A DNA stretch of 64,000 bases, from the NCBI RefSeq assembly GCF_001592875.1, contig NZ_LSOF01000010.1, forward strand, positions 61,049 through 125,048. The letters are read 5' to 3'. Source of the stretch: Pseudomonas sp. BMS12. Lineage in GTDB: Bacteria > Pseudomonadota > Gammaproteobacteria > Pseudomonadales > Pseudomonadaceae. A program made the position numbers and the translations under genes. Of the stretch, positions 45,610 to 54,906 are shown piece by piece (positions within the stretch are counted from its first letter, which is position 1; every line of letters starts with the position of its first letter). The notes under the pieces were generated by a model. The model was not told the DNA's origin. It ran no database searches and saw only the letters and a list, made by a program, of their open reading frames with translations.

Positions 45610-46770
45610 CTATGTCGGCCGTTTCGGCGTGCGCAGTGCCCAGGCGAACAGAGTCATCAGCACGCCCAGACCGACCAGCACCATGAAGGGTGTACGGTAG
45701 TCGCCGGCCAGGTCGCGGCCAAGGCCGGTGAGGATCGGCGCCAGGCACGCCAGGCTGTAGCCGGCAAACAGCATCATCGCGGTCCAGCGACTGACCGCCA
45801 GCGGCGTGTGCACCTCGTACAACGGCAGCACCAGGGACAGGGCGAACGAGCCACTCAAGGCAAAGCCCAGCAGCACCGCCCACACCTCGGGCACCAGGGT
45901 TGGCTGGAAGGTGATCATGCTTACCCCCAGCGTGGTGCTCAGGCTGCAGACCAGCAGCAATGGCTGGCGCATATCGAAGCGCTGGGCCAGCCAGGGCAGC
46001 AGCCAGGCACTGGGCAGGCCGACCAGCATGAACAGGCTGAACAGGGCATTGCTGTGCAGCAGGCTCAACCCCGCCTCGTGGTAGCGCGCCACCAACCAGG
46101 TAGCCAGGGTGTAGAAGAAGCCAGCCTGGATGGCAAAGAAGCCGGTGACCAGCCAGGCCCGCGGCTCGCGCCAGGGCAAACCCTGTCGCTCACCGGGCTC
46201 TGCCGCTTCCGCACGGCTCGGCAGGCGCAGCCAGAGCAGCAGCGCCAGCAGCGCCGGCACGCACCAGGCGGCCAGGCTCAGACTCCAGTCATCGCCCAGG
46301 GCCTGAGTCAGCGGCACGGTCAGCACGGCGCCACCGGCACCGCCAATCGTCATGCTGAAGGAGTACCAGCCCACCACCTGCCCCACCCGCTCGCGGAAGT
46401 GGCGCTTGATGAAACCGGACAGCAGCGGACCGGCCACGGCGATGCCGGCCCCCAGCAGCACCGCGCTGCCGATCAGTACAACGGTGATATGCCCGCCCAG
46501 GCGCGCGAGCAGCGCCAGGGTGATCAGCGCCAGGCAGGCAGCGATGGTGCGTTCCAGACCGAAGCGCAGTGCCAGGCGCGGCGCCAGCGGTGCCAACAGG
46601 CCCATGCACAGCACCGGTAGCGCGGTGGTCAGACTGATCAGGCCACGACTGAGCGACAGCTCGGTGGCGATGCGTTCGATCAACGGGGCGAGAGAGGTAA
46701 TACCGGGGCGCAGGTTGATCGCCGCTAGTATCAGCGCCAGCACCAGCAGGACCGGGGAAATGGGTTTCAC
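45610..46770 (-). CDS. MFS transporter, CynX/NimT-like
   Basis: A 386-residue inner-membrane protein with twelve hydrophobic segments. The first loop reads INLRPGITSLAPLI (~18-31), a hallmark of the CynX/NimT (cyanate/2-nitroimidazole-type) MFS group, and GWYSFSMTIGGAGGA lies near 140. The GTG at 46770 was chosen because GGAG lies six bases before it; the longer frame adds 28 residues of low-quality sequence. The substrate is unknown. It is divergent from the tubulin-like gene. Confidence 0.87.
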   Translation of the reverse strand: MKPISPVLLVLALILAAINLRPGITSLAPLIERIATELSLSRGLISLTTALPVLCMGLLAPLAPRLALRFGLERTIAACLALITLALLARLGGHITVVLIGSAVLLGAGIAVAGPLLSGFIKRHFRERVGQVVGWYSFSMTIGGAGGAVLTVPLTQALGDDWSLSLAAWCVPALLALLLWLRLPSRAEAAEPGERQGLPWREPRAWLVTGFFAIQAGFFYTLATWLVARYHEAGLSLLHSNALFSLFMLVGLPSAWLLPWLAQRFDMRQPLLLVCSLSTTLGVSMITFQPTLVPEVWAVLLGFALSGSFALSLVLPLYEVHTPLAVSRWTAMMLFAGYSLACLAPILTGLGRDLAGDYRTPFMVLVGLGVLMTLFAWALRTPKRPT

Positions 46771-46998
46771 AGCGGCTCCAGAGCTTCGACGGGCCGCCAC
46801 CCTACTCCCGCCTCCACCGGCGGCGCAAGCTACAGTCAGAGAAAAACTGACCACAAGGACAGACTGTTGCCACTGCTAAAAAAGAGCCTGCCCACGCCTC
46901 GAACTCTGGGGTGGCGCTGTATATAGTGCTAACTCGTGTAACAGAAAAACTATAACTGATGCAGATGCACCGCCAAGCTGCCGCCAACACGTACTGGA

Positions 46999-49167
46999 AT
47001 GTCGACGATGAAAACAACTAAAGACGCAGATTCCTCCGTTTCCGAACCCCGCACCCTGATTCCTCCCGTCGAACCCGCCCCCCTTCCCCCCGTCGTCGCC
47101 CAGGCGGCCGGCGAGCAGTACATGTACTTCACCGAGCGCGACATCGAGCGCATCCTGGAAAACCTCGACGGCCTGCGCGAGCGGGTCTTTCCCCAGCTGC
47201 ATGGCGACGACGCCCTGGATGCCCGACACGCCCAGCATTTCCCTTCGGTGTGTCTGATCGGCCTCGGTCGCTGCGGCTCCAACATCGCCCTTGACGTGGC
47301 CTCGCTGGTGTACAACGCCCGGCGTTTCTACCTCAACGAATTCAGCAACCAGGAACGTCCGGCCGAGCAGCGCCCGGCCGGCTGGCTACGCAGCAACCTG
47401 CGCCTGTCCTCGGGGCGCGGCGCCAAACCGGTGTTCCTGATCGAGCCGCTGGTGATGCTGGGCGACCTGGACAAGGACATCGAGGGGCGCATCCGCTTCT
47501 CGCGCAAGGCGGAGAACGGCGGCTTCCTCGACGACTACAGCAAGATGAAGATCATGGACCTGTCCGAGGTCCATGCGGGTGGCGCCGGTAACGCGCCGAT
47601 CCTCGGCCAGTACCTGGCCAAGATCATTCTCAACAAGGACACCCAGCGCTTTTCCAACGCCGACTGGAAGTTCATCCACAGTTACCTGATCGACTCCTGC
47701 GGCATCAAGGCCAACCAGTCGCGCCTGTACTTCTACATCTTCAGCGCCGGCGGCGGCACGGGCTCGGGCATGGCCTCGGAGTTCGGCCTGGCTCAGCAGT
47801 TCGCTTACATGAGCAAGACCTTCGAGACCAAGCAGGACAGCACCAGCGACGAGAATCGCGACCACTCCTTCGTCTTCGAACCGATCTTCACCAGCGGCAT
47901 CTGCATCCTGCCGAACATCTCCGACCAGCGCATCGAGATGTCCGAGGCCCTGCATATCAATGCCGGGCGCCTGCTGTGCAAATACCTGTCGGAAGAGTGG
48001 GACTTCTCCTACAACTTCGACAGCGAGGAGACCGGCGAAGAAAGCGTGATGCGCCGCATCCGCCCGTGGAACGCCATGATGCTGATCTCCAACGACATCA
48101 TGCGCTACGCCGAGGAAAGCGACGGCGGCAACGTGCAGAACATCGACGTGAATGCCATGGAGCGCCACGCCAACCAGTACATCTCGCAGCAGATCTTCAA
48201 CATCCTCACCGCCCAGGCAGTGACCACCGACTACGACCAGAACTACTTCCGTCGCGCCGGCATCGACATCGGCGAAACCATCCGTCTCGACGCCAACGAC
48301 CTGTTCATGAGCCTGGCCGGCCCAGTGGCGGTGGCCTATGCGGAGTCGGTGGTGGCCGAACAGGCAGCCCCGGCGCCGACCGACAAGTTCAAGGTGTTCG
48401 ACAAGGAGCAGCCCAAGCTCAATATCGATGACCTGTTCTTCCGCTCCATCGACCTGCCGCACTTCAACAAGGCGACCCAGGCCATCGAGGGCATCAGCCT
48501 GCTGCCGATCGAGGCCAAGCGCTACCGTGCGGCCCTGGAGCAGTACAAGAAAGGCGGCTTCGACGCCAGCGCCCTGAGCGATCTGCACTTCTTCAAGAAC
48601 TGCTCCTCGGTGGTGTCCATCGTCTCCCTGCCCAAGGACTACAAGCTGTCCTACATGGACCTGAACCGCCTGAAGAGCCACCTCAACAGCCTGTTCCCCA
48701 ACACCACGCTCAAGCGCTACGCCCTGGTCATCGGCGCCTCGGCCAACCTGTCGTTGACCACCCTGATCGTCAAAAGCCCGTGCCTCTCGGACGATTTCCT
48801 GACCCTGATCGTGGCCTTCATCAAGCGCTGCTTCGCCCGCGACCAGTACCGCTACGACGAAAGCCTGGACAACGCCATGCTCGACTTCATCGTCTCCGAG
48901 GAGTTCGATGAAGCGCTGATCGAGACCATGCTCAACGAGTACGAGAACCCGGCGAAGATCCTCGACACCAACTGGTACGCGATCAAGCCGATGTACGAGA
49001 AGAAGTACCGCGAGCTGATCCATGACACCGACAAGTTCGTCTCGATCAACGATATCCGCCTGTCCCGCGAGAGCGTGAAGAAGGCGATCAAGTACCTGCG
49101 CGAAATCTATCGCCACCGCGTCGGCAAGACCCGCGTGATCTCTCTCAACGACTACCCCAGGGACTGA
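46999..49167 (+). CDS. Tubulin/FtsZ-like GTPase candidate of unknown role
   Basis: A 722-residue protein. The tubulin/FtsZ signature loop GGGTGSG is at residues 251-257 (IFSAGGGTGSGMASEFGLA). A Rossmann-like nucleotide loop GLGRCGSNIALDVA (~88-101) lies ahead of it, in the same order as in FtsZ/tubulin. Between them is an aspartate-rich helical stretch. The ~300 residues after it are mixed alpha/beta and charged, with no membrane segment. The protein is longer than FtsZ and resembles in outline the Tubulin_2-type bacterial proteins. A second ATG at 47008 has a better-spaced GGA. It stands alone, with a terminator behind it. Polymerisation, GTPase activity and role are unproven. Confidence 0.8.
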   Translation: MSTMKTTKDADSSVSEPRTLIPPVEPAPLPPVVAQAAGEQYMYFTERDIERILENLDGLRERVFPQLHGDDALDARHAQHFPSVCLIGLGRCGSNIALDVASLVYNARRFYLNEFSNQERPAEQRPAGWLRSNLRLSSGRGAKPVFLIEPLVMLGDLDKDIEGRIRFSRKAENGGFLDDYSKMKIMDLSEVHAGGAGNAPILGQYLAKIILNKDTQRFSNADWKFIHSYLIDSCGIKANQSRLYFYIFSAGGGTGSGMASEFGLAQQFAYMSKTFETKQDSTSDENRDHSFVFEPIFTSGICILPNISDQRIEMSEALHINAGRLLCKYLSEEWDFSYNFDSEETGEESVMRRIRPWNAMMLISNDIMRYAEESDGGNVQNIDVNAMERHANQYISQQIFNILTAQAVTTDYDQNYFRRAGIDIGETIRLDANDLFMSLAGPVAVAYAESVVAEQAAPAPTDKFKVFDKEQPKLNIDDLFFRSIDLPHFNKATQAIEGISLLPIEAKRYRAALEQYKKGGFDASALSDLHFFKNCSSVVSIVSLPKDYKLSYMDLNRLKSHLNSLFPNTTLKRYALVIGASANLSLTTLIVKSPCLSDDFLTLIVAFIKRCFARDQYRYDESLDNAMLDFIVSEEFDEALIETMLNEYENPAKILDTNWYAIKPMYEKKYRELIHDTDKFVSINDIRLSRESVKKAIKYLREIYRHRVGKTRVISLNDYPRD

Positions 49168-49186
49168 CAAGTCGCCCCGAGAACAA

Positions 49187-49213
49187 GAAGGGCCCGCGGA
49201 TGCGGGCCTTTTC
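49187..49213 (+). terminator. Rho-independent terminator after the tubulin-like gene
   Basis: GGCCCGC-GGAT-GCGGGCC is followed by TTTTCATT. It lies 20 bases past the stop and just before the convergent hyi end. Confidence 0.85.
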
Positions 49214-49215
49214 AT

Positions 49216-49995
49216 TCATGCCTTGCGCCAGCGCCTCAACCAGTCGAGGCTGGCCAGCGTTGGCCCGGCTGGCTTGTACTCCGCCCCCAACCAGCCCTGA
49301 TAACCGCTTGCTTCCAGCCGACGCAGCAGCGGATCGAAATCCAGCTCGCCACTGCCCGGCGCACCCCGCCCGGGGCAATCGGCAAACTGCACATGACCGA
49401 TGCGCCCCGCCAGCAGATCGATGCCAGCCGCAATATCCAGTTCCTGCCGAGCCATGTGGTAGAGGTCGAACTGCGCCAGGCAGTTGGGGTGATCGACCCA
49501 ACGCAATAACTGATCCAGCTGTTCCGGGGTATTGACCAGAAAGCCCGGCATATCCAGCGGGTTGATCGCTTCGCACAGCACCCGGATACCGAGTGACTCG
49601 AAAGCCTCTGCAGTCTGGTGCAGGTTGGCGACCAGACAGCTCAGCGCCTGCTCGCGCTCCAGCCCCGCCAACAAACGACCAGGCAGCACATTGACGCACT
49701 GTGGGCGGGTCATGGCCGCATAGGTCAGCGCCTGCTGCAGGGCGGCATCGAACTCCGCCTGACGCGCCGGCACGGCGGCCAGCCCGGCACCGCCGCTCAT
49801 CAGATCACCGGCAGGTAGATTGATCAGCACCAGTGGCAGACCGGCACGTTCCAGCAGCTCTTTCAGGCGCAGCGCCGGCAGCTCGTAGGGAAACTGGATT
49901 TCCACTCCATCGAAACCGGCTGCGACAGCGGCCTGCACGCGATCGGCCAACGGCAGCTCGGCAAACAGCAGCGACAGGTTGGCGCATATCTTCAT
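49216..49995 (-). CDS. hyi: Hydroxypyruvate isomerase (Hyi family TIM barrel)
   Basis: A 259-residue TIM-barrel isomerase of the AP-endonuclease-2-like superfamily, interconverting hydroxypyruvate and tartronate semialdehyde. Barrel metal and acid residues are visible at GFDGVEIQFPYE (~28-39), VLCEAINPLDMPG (~138-150), QFDLYHM (~175) and the late GAEYKPAG (~238). It follows glxR with a 4-base ATGA overlap, matching the glyoxylate pathway. No glyoxylate carboligase (gcl) is in the window, so the pair is separated from it. Confidence 0.88.
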   Translation of the reverse strand: MKICANLSLLFAELPLADRVQAAVAAGFDGVEIQFPYELPALRLKELLERAGLPLVLINLPAGDLMSGGAGLAAVPARQAEFDAALQQALTYAAMTRPQCVNVLPGRLLAGLEREQALSCLVANLHQTAEAFESLGIRVLCEAINPLDMPGFLVNTPEQLDQLLRWVDHPNCLAQFDLYHMARQELDIAAGIDLLAGRIGHVQFADCPGRGAPGSGELDFDPLLRRLEASGYQGWLGAEYKPAGPTLASLDWLRRWRKA

Positions 49996-50882
49996 GGCGT
50001 TTGCTCACGGAACAGGCTGACCAGGGTCGCCGGGTCCTGCTCCAGATGCCCCTGGCTGCCGTGCAAACGCATCAGCTGCGCCGCCAGCCCGCTCATGGGC
50101 GTTGCCCCGCCCTGCTCGCGAGCCAGTTTGACTGCGGTGTCCAGATCCTTGAGCAGAGTACGCACATGCCACTTGATCGGCTCGAAGCGGCTCTCGGCCA
50201 TCTGCGGCGCCAGAATCTGCAACGGCTTGGAATCCGCAAAGCCACCGGCCAAAGCCGGCGCCAGCAGCTCGGCATCGACGCCGGCGCGCTCGGCCAACGC
50301 CACCACTTCGGCAATCACCAGGGCATTGCAGGCCACCAGCATCTGATTGCAGACCTTGGTCACTTGGCCTGCGCCCACGTCGCCCATTCGCGTCAGGCGC
50401 TGACCCAGATGCGTCAACAGCGGACGCACGCGCTCGACATCCTCTTCGCGGCCGCCCGCCATGATCGCCAACGAGCCACTTTCCGCGCCTTGGACTCCAC
50501 CCGATACCGGAGCATCGACCCAACGCATGCCGCTGCGCGCTTCCAGCTCGGCCGCCATCTCGCGGGTCGCCGCCGGGTCCAGGCTGGAGAAATCCACCAA
50601 CAGCTGGCCCGGTTTCGCCTGCTCGGCTATGCCGCCAGGCCCGAACACCACTGCACGCACCGCGGCTGTGTCGGCCAGACACACCATGACCAGATCGACC
50701 TTGGCACACAGCTCGGCGGGAGACGGCTCCAACACCGCACCCTGCGCCAGCAAAGGGCTGCACTTATCGGCAGAACGGTTCCAGACATGCAGCGCATAAC
50801 CGGCGGCCAGCAGGCGTTGACACATGGGCAGCCCCATGAGGCCGATACCGACGAAACCGAGAGTAGGTAGGGATGACGACAC
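49992..50882 (-). CDS. glxR: 2-hydroxy-3-oxopropionate reductase-like 3-HIBADH family protein
   Basis: A 296-residue NAD(P)-dependent beta-hydroxyacid dehydrogenase. It has the Rossmann motif GFVGIGLMGLPM (~10-21), the substrate-binding DAPVSGGVQGAESG (~124) and the catalytic Lys in VTKVCNQMLVACN (~175). Coupled to hyi, it most likely reduces tartronate semialdehyde to glycerate. The GTG at 50882 is preceded by AGGAG seven bases away. 3-Hydroxyisobutyrate dehydrogenase activity cannot be excluded from sequence alone. Confidence 0.86.
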   Translation of the reverse strand: MSSSLPTLGFVGIGLMGLPMCQRLLAAGYALHVWNRSADKCSPLLAQGAVLEPSPAELCAKVDLVMVCLADTAAVRAVVFGPGGIAEQAKPGQLLVDFSSLDPAATREMAAELEARSGMRWVDAPVSGGVQGAESGSLAIMAGGREEDVERVRPLLTHLGQRLTRMGDVGAGQVTKVCNQMLVACNALVIAEVVALAERAGVDAELLAPALAGGFADSKPLQILAPQMAESRFEPIKWHVRTLLKDLDTAVKLAREQGGATPMSGLAAQLMRLHGSQGHLEQDPATLVSLFREQTP

Positions 50883-50932
50883 GCGCGGGCTCCTGGTCGA
50901 ATGGGAGCCGCATTGTAGCGCCACCGAAAAGC

Positions 50933-50960
50933 AAAAAAGCCGGTCGCTGACCGGCTTTTC
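50933..50960 (-). terminator. Rho-independent terminator after comEA
   Basis: On the minus strand AGCCGGTCAGCGACCGGCT is followed by TTTTT. It closes the wbpM-comEA unit before glxR begins. Confidence 0.85.
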
Positions 50961-50974
50961 CTGCGCAGCTAGCG

Positions 50975-51295
50975 TCAGTTGACGCTCAGACGAGTGCGAT
51001 TCTTTTCCAACGTGGCCGGGCCGATACCCTTGACTTCCAGCAGCTCATCCACCGAAGCGAAAGGGCCATTGCTGGTGCGGTGGTCGACGATTGCCTGGGC
51101 CTTGACCTCGCCAATACCAACCAGCTCCGCCTGCAGCGTAGCGACATCGGCCGTATTGAGATTGACCACAGCCGAGCTCACCTGCTGAGCCTCGACAACC
51201 GGCTCTGGCTGGGCTTTGGACTCGACGGCAGCGGCGTTGAAGGAGAATGCGGTAAGGCAGGAAAACAGCAGTGCAGCAAGATGCATCTTGGACAT
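50975..51295 (-). CDS. ComEA-type helix-hairpin-helix DNA-binding protein
   Basis: A 106-residue exported protein. The signal peptide covers ~1-23 (LLFSCLTAFSFNAAAV), followed by a short Glu/Gln-rich linker and then a double helix-hairpin-helix domain (~44-105: LNTADVATLQAELVGIGEVK, LLEVKGIGPATLEKNRTRL). ComEA binds incoming DNA in the periplasm during natural transformation. AAGGAGC precedes the ATG. It lies 87 bases downstream of wbpM on the same strand, the typical Pseudomonas arrangement at the end of the O-antigen locus. Confidence 0.88.
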   Translation of the reverse strand: MSKMHLAALLFSCLTAFSFNAAAVESKAQPEPVVEAQQVSSAVVNLNTADVATLQAELVGIGEVKAQAIVDHRTSNGPFASVDELLEVKGIGPATLEKNRTRLSVN

Positions 51296-51382
51296 GGCGA
51301 AAGCTCCTTTTCATAGTGGGTGCGTGACGTCCCATCACGCACCTTGAAAGCTAGTCATCCGCCAACAGCTGTCAAACCGCCA

Positions 51383-53398
51383 CTATTGATCTTTTGTGCG
51401 CCGCTGCACATGAATCCAGTCGACTATTTCACCTTCCGGCGCATAACCACTCACGGTTTCCCGCAACAACTGCCGAACCCGGTCGTAGTCGTCGTGCTGC
51501 AACGCGCCGAGGATTTCATCCAGTACTGTCTTCAGGCTCTCCCACGGCAAGTGTTCTTCGCTGGCGCGCATGATCATCGGATGCTCGGTCGGGCTGACGT
51601 TATCGCCGATCAACAACTCTTCGTAGAGCTTCTCGCCGGGGCGCAGACCGGTGAACTCGATGGTGATATCACCATGGGGGTTGAGCTCATCGCACATAGA
51701 CAAGCCCGACAGACGGATCATCTTTTCTGCCAGGTCGGAGATCTTCACTGGTTCCCCCATGTCCAGCACGAATACATCCCCTCCCAACCCCATCGAACCG
51801 GCTTGAATAACAAGCTGCGCCGCCTCAGGGATCGTCATGAAATAGCGAGTGATGTTCGGATGCGTCACCGTCACCGGTCCACCGTGCCTAATCTGCTCCC
51901 TAAATAACGGAATCACCGACCCGGAAGAGCCCAGCACATTACCGAAGCGCACCATGGTGAAACGAGTCTTGTTGACCTGAAGGACGCCTGAACCATCCCC
52001 AAACAACAAGGGCGCAGATTCACTGCTCAACGCCTGCAGCACCATCTCGGCGAGCCGCTTGGTGCTGCCCATCACATTGGTAGGGCGTACTGCCTTGTCG
52101 GTCGAAATCAAAACGAAATTGGCAACACCCGCCTTTATCGAGGCCTGCGCTGTGTTGAGGGTGCCAACCAGATTATTGAGCACGCCCTCGGAGACGTTAT
52201 GCTCGACCATCGGCACGTGCTTGTATGCGGCGGAGTGATAGACGGTGTTGACCCGCCAGGTCTGCAGAATGCCGAGCAATCGCTCGGCATTACGGATAGT
52301 TCCTAGAATTGGCACCAGCTTGATCGGTAGCGACTCCCGCTCGATACGCTGCTGCAATTCACCGTGGACACTGTAGAGATTGAATTCACTGTGTTCGAAC
52401 AGCAGCAGAGTACGCGCACCGCTCGCCAAGATCTGCCGACACAGCTCCGACCCGATTGAGCCGCCAGCACCGGTCACCAGAATTACCTGATCCTTGATGC
52501 AACGCTCGAATAGATCTTGCCTGGGAGGCACCGCATCGCGTCCGAGAAGATCGGCAATGTCGACCTCCTGAATATCCTCGACCTTCACTCGTCCACTGGC
52601 CAGTTCGGTAAACCCCGGCACGCTGCGCACATGCAATGCATAAGGTTCAAGCGCCTCGAGAATGTCACGTCTGCGTGCACGTGAAATCGAAGGCATAGCC
52701 AGCAGAATCTCATCCGCCCCGGTCTCGTCGATCATCTGCTGGATATGCTTGGGGGTGTAGACACGCAGCCCAGCGATCACCCGATTGGCAACTCCGTCAT
52801 CGTCATCCACGAATGCTACGGGGCGCATCGTCTTGCTCAAGCGCAAGGCCGCCAAAAGCTGATTACCTGCAGTGCCGGCGCCATAAATAGCCACCCGAGC
52901 GACGCCAGCCCCAGTGTCACGCTGCCAATTCAACGGATCCAGCCAATTACCGATAAAGAACTGGCGCATTGCAAGACGCAAACCGCCAAGCAGCAGCAGG
53001 CTGAGCCACCAGTAATTGAAAACCATCGAGCGGGGCACAATTTCCGTCGGCCCGCGATACCAATAGACCGCAAGAGCTAGAACCAGCGCAGACAAAGTGA
53101 CAGCCTTGGCGATAGTCAGAAGCGCGTCGCCGCCGACGTAGCGCATCACTGCCCGATACATTCCCATACGAATGAAAATGGGCAACGCAATGAGAGGTGC
53201 CGTGACAAACAACCAACCGTGCCCATCGAAGGGCTTGGCTGCAAAAAAATCACCCAGCCTTACAGCAAACGACAACCAAAGCGCCAACCAGACCAGTAGC
53301 GTATCGACCGTAAGCTGCATCAAACGCTTCTGTCGCCTGGGTAGAGCCACTAAAAATTCACGCATAACCCTAATCCACCAACCTAACGTGCGAGCCAT
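51383..53398 (-). CDS. wbpM: WbpM-type UDP-GlcNAc 4,6-dehydratase
   Basis: A 671-residue inner-membrane enzyme making UDP-4-keto-6-deoxy-GlcNAc for O-antigen precursors. Four N-terminal membrane helices (~20-140) precede a nucleotide-binding CoA-like domain (VAIYGAGTAGNQLLAAL, ~168). The catalytic SDR domain (~300-600) has VTGAGGSIGSELCRQIL. Its active site uses Met and Lys in TNVMGSTKRLAE instead of Tyr-Lys, as in WbpM-family enzymes. It is the conserved last gene of Pseudomonas B-band O-antigen clusters. The ATG at 53398 is used; an ATG at 53365 is possible. Confidence 0.94.
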   Translation of the reverse strand: MARTLGWWIRVMREFLVALPRRQKRLMQLTVDTLLVWLALWLSFAVRLGDFFAAKPFDGHGWLFVTAPLIALPIFIRMGMYRAVMRYVGGDALLTIAKAVTLSALVLALAVYWYRGPTEIVPRSMVFNYWWLSLLLLGGLRLAMRQFFIGNWLDPLNWQRDTGAGVARVAIYGAGTAGNQLLAALRLSKTMRPVAFVDDDDGVANRVIAGLRVYTPKHIQQMIDETGADEILLAMPSISRARRRDILEALEPYALHVRSVPGFTELASGRVKVEDIQEVDIADLLGRDAVPPRQDLFERCIKDQVILVTGAGGSIGSELCRQILASGARTLLLFEHSEFNLYSVHGELQQRIERESLPIKLVPILGTIRNAERLLGILQTWRVNTVYHSAAYKHVPMVEHNVSEGVLNNLVGTLNTAQASIKAGVANFVLISTDKAVRPTNVMGSTKRLAEMVLQALSSESAPLLFGDGSGVLQVNKTRFTMVRFGNVLGSSGSVIPLFREQIRHGGPVTVTHPNITRYFMTIPEAAQLVIQAGSMGLGGDVFVLDMGEPVKISDLAEKMIRLSGLSMCDELNPHGDITIEFTGLRPGEKLYEELLIGDNVSPTEHPMIMRASEEHLPWESLKTVLDEILGALQHDDYDRVRQLLRETVSGYAPEGEIVDWIHVQRRTKDQ

Positions 53399-53435
53399 GA
53401 CCTACAAACGCATCTAGATAGGTAAAGGCAGAGCC

Positions 53436-53987
53436 TCAGCGCACCACTCGATCACCGCCACCCTTCCCGAGAGCAGTCTGCATGATCAACCTGAAATACA
53501 AGGAAAGCGACATAGACCGAATCATCTGAGCATCCGTTTCAGCCAAAAGCCTAGGCGTGGACATATCAATGCCCTGAACCTGAGCGACACCAGTTATACC
53601 TGGGCGCACGTCGAACACCCCAAACGCCTTACGCTCGGCAATCAGCTCGTCTTGATTGAACAGATTGGGACGCGGCCCGACCAGGCTCATATCCCCCTTG
53701 AGAACGTTCCAAAGTTGCGGCAGCTCATCCAGCTTGGTGCTCCGCAAAAAACCGCCCATCGATGTGATCGATGCAGAAGATGCCAAATGGCTCGCCACCG
53801 AAGCGGTTTCGACCTTCATGGTGCGAAACTTAACAAGGATGAAAGGCTTCTGATGGCGCCCTACCCGCTCCTGACAAAAGAGCGGTGAACCAGTATCGAA
53901 AAGCCCCAGCACATAGATAAGCAATAGCAAGGGAAAGCCAAGCACCAGACCCAACGAAGCAAACAACAAATCAAACAGACGAATCAC
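53436..53987 (-). CDS. PglC-type initiating sugar phosphotransferase
   Basis: A 183-residue monotopic phosphoglycosyltransferase that starts glycan assembly by moving a sugar-1-phosphate onto undecaprenyl phosphate. It has one N-terminal re-entrant helix (~1-27) and the domain motifs VKFRTMK (~52-58), STKLDELPQLWNVLKGDMSL (~83-102) and VGPRP. Its size equals PglC, so it is the minimal form, not the large WbaP type or MraY-like WbpL that often fills this slot. The GTG start lies within the preceding gene (17-base overlap). The substrate is probably a UDP-6-deoxy-HexNAc made by the WbpM/WbpV-like pair. Confidence 0.9.
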   Translation of the reverse strand: MIRLFDLLFASLGLVLGFPLLLLIYVLGLFDTGSPLFCQERVGRHQKPFILVKFRTMKVETASVASHLASSASITSMGGFLRSTKLDELPQLWNVLKGDMSLVGPRPNLFNQDELIAERKAFGVFDVRPGITGVAQVQGIDMSTPRLLAETDAQMIRSMSLSLYFRLIMQTALGKGGGDRVVR

Positions 53988-54906
53988 GCATACACCTTCT
54001 TAACCCTTCTTCTACGGAAACCGGCGGTTCCCATCCCAATAAGTTACGCGCCTTGCTGATATCAACCTGCAGCGAATCCAACAAGCTATGGGCCATGCTC
54101 TTTTTTCCCAATGCGCTGGCAGTCAACCGCAGCAAAGCGACAGGTAGTGGAATCAAACGCGCAGGCCGCCCCATGGAACCAGCCACGCCACGCAACAATT
54201 CAGCAATCGATATATCATCGCCATCACCCGCAAGGAACAATTCATTGGCAGCTGCAGGATGGTCAATGCAGCGAATAATCAGGTCAACCAGGTTATCGAC
54301 ACCGATCAGGGAGCGCTTGTTATGAACCGAGCCAAACGGTAAAGGAATACCTCTACCAACCCAACGCATCAGGCTGGAAAAATTACCAGGCGCCCCAGCG
54401 CCATATACCAGAGGAGGACGGATAATAACGAGCTCCATGCCACTTCTTTCGGCCAGCCTTCGCAGAGCGACTTCAGCCTCATACTTTGATCGCGCATAAG
54501 GCGAATGCGGCTCCGGCAGGCTTGCCTCTGTGAAAGGGCGACCATCTTGTGTAAACGCACCATTCACGCCAATTGAGCTGATGAAAACAAAACGCCTGAC
54601 ACCTGCTTCAATCGCCTGGACAGCCAATTCTTCGGAAAGCCTGCAGTTGGCAGCCCTGAAGCATTCCAGCGAATCGACACTATTCTCACGGAGTTGGTGC
54701 ACCCTGCCAGCCAGATGAACTACACAATCAACACCCTCAAGGGCTTTGCCCGAAACCTGCTGATCATCTATCGAGCCTTCGAAGAACTCAGTAGCAATCC
54801 CAGGCCGTGTCCGCCCCAAGGTGCGAACACCATCACCCTGCTCCACCAAACGCTTAGCAAGGGCGCCGCCCACAAAGCCAGAAGCCCCTGTTATCAGGAT
54901 GGTCAT
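53971..54906 (-). CDS. WbpV-like NAD-dependent epimerase/4-ketoreductase (extended SDR)
   Basis: A 311-residue Rossmann enzyme. It has [15 protein letters not shown] (~6-20), a catalytic SSIGVNG and the [14 protein letters not shown] pair (Tyr ~136, Lys ~140). The closest role I recall is WbpV, which reduces UDP-4-keto-6-deoxy-GlcNAc to the UDP-QuiNAc/FucNAc-type sugar. It sits next to wbpM and the initiating transferase, as in several O-antigen clusters. It overlaps UGD by 4 bases (ATGA) and the transferase by 17. A C4-epimerase role is the alternative. Confidence 0.82.
   Translation of the reverse strand: MTILITGASGFVGGALAKRLVEQGDGVRTLGRTRPGIATEFFEGSIDDQQVSGKALEGVDCVVHLAGRVHQLRENSVDSLECFRAANCRLSEELAVQAIEAGVRRFVFISSIGVNGAFTQDGRPFTEASLPEPHSPYARSKYEAEVALRRLAERSGMELVIIRPPLVYGAGAPGNFSSLMRWVGRGIPLPFGSVHNKRSLIGVDNLVDLIIRCIDHPAAANELFLAGDGDDISIAELLRGVAGSMGRPARLIPLPVALLRLTASALGKKSMAHSLLDSLQVDISKARNLLGWEPPVSVEEGLRRCMRDSSV

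Noticed and set aside
47386..49215. 609-codon open frame antisense to the tubulin-like gene
   Set aside because: Val/Gly/Asp-rich shadow with no motif. The plus-strand frame holds GGGTGSG and has its own terminator.
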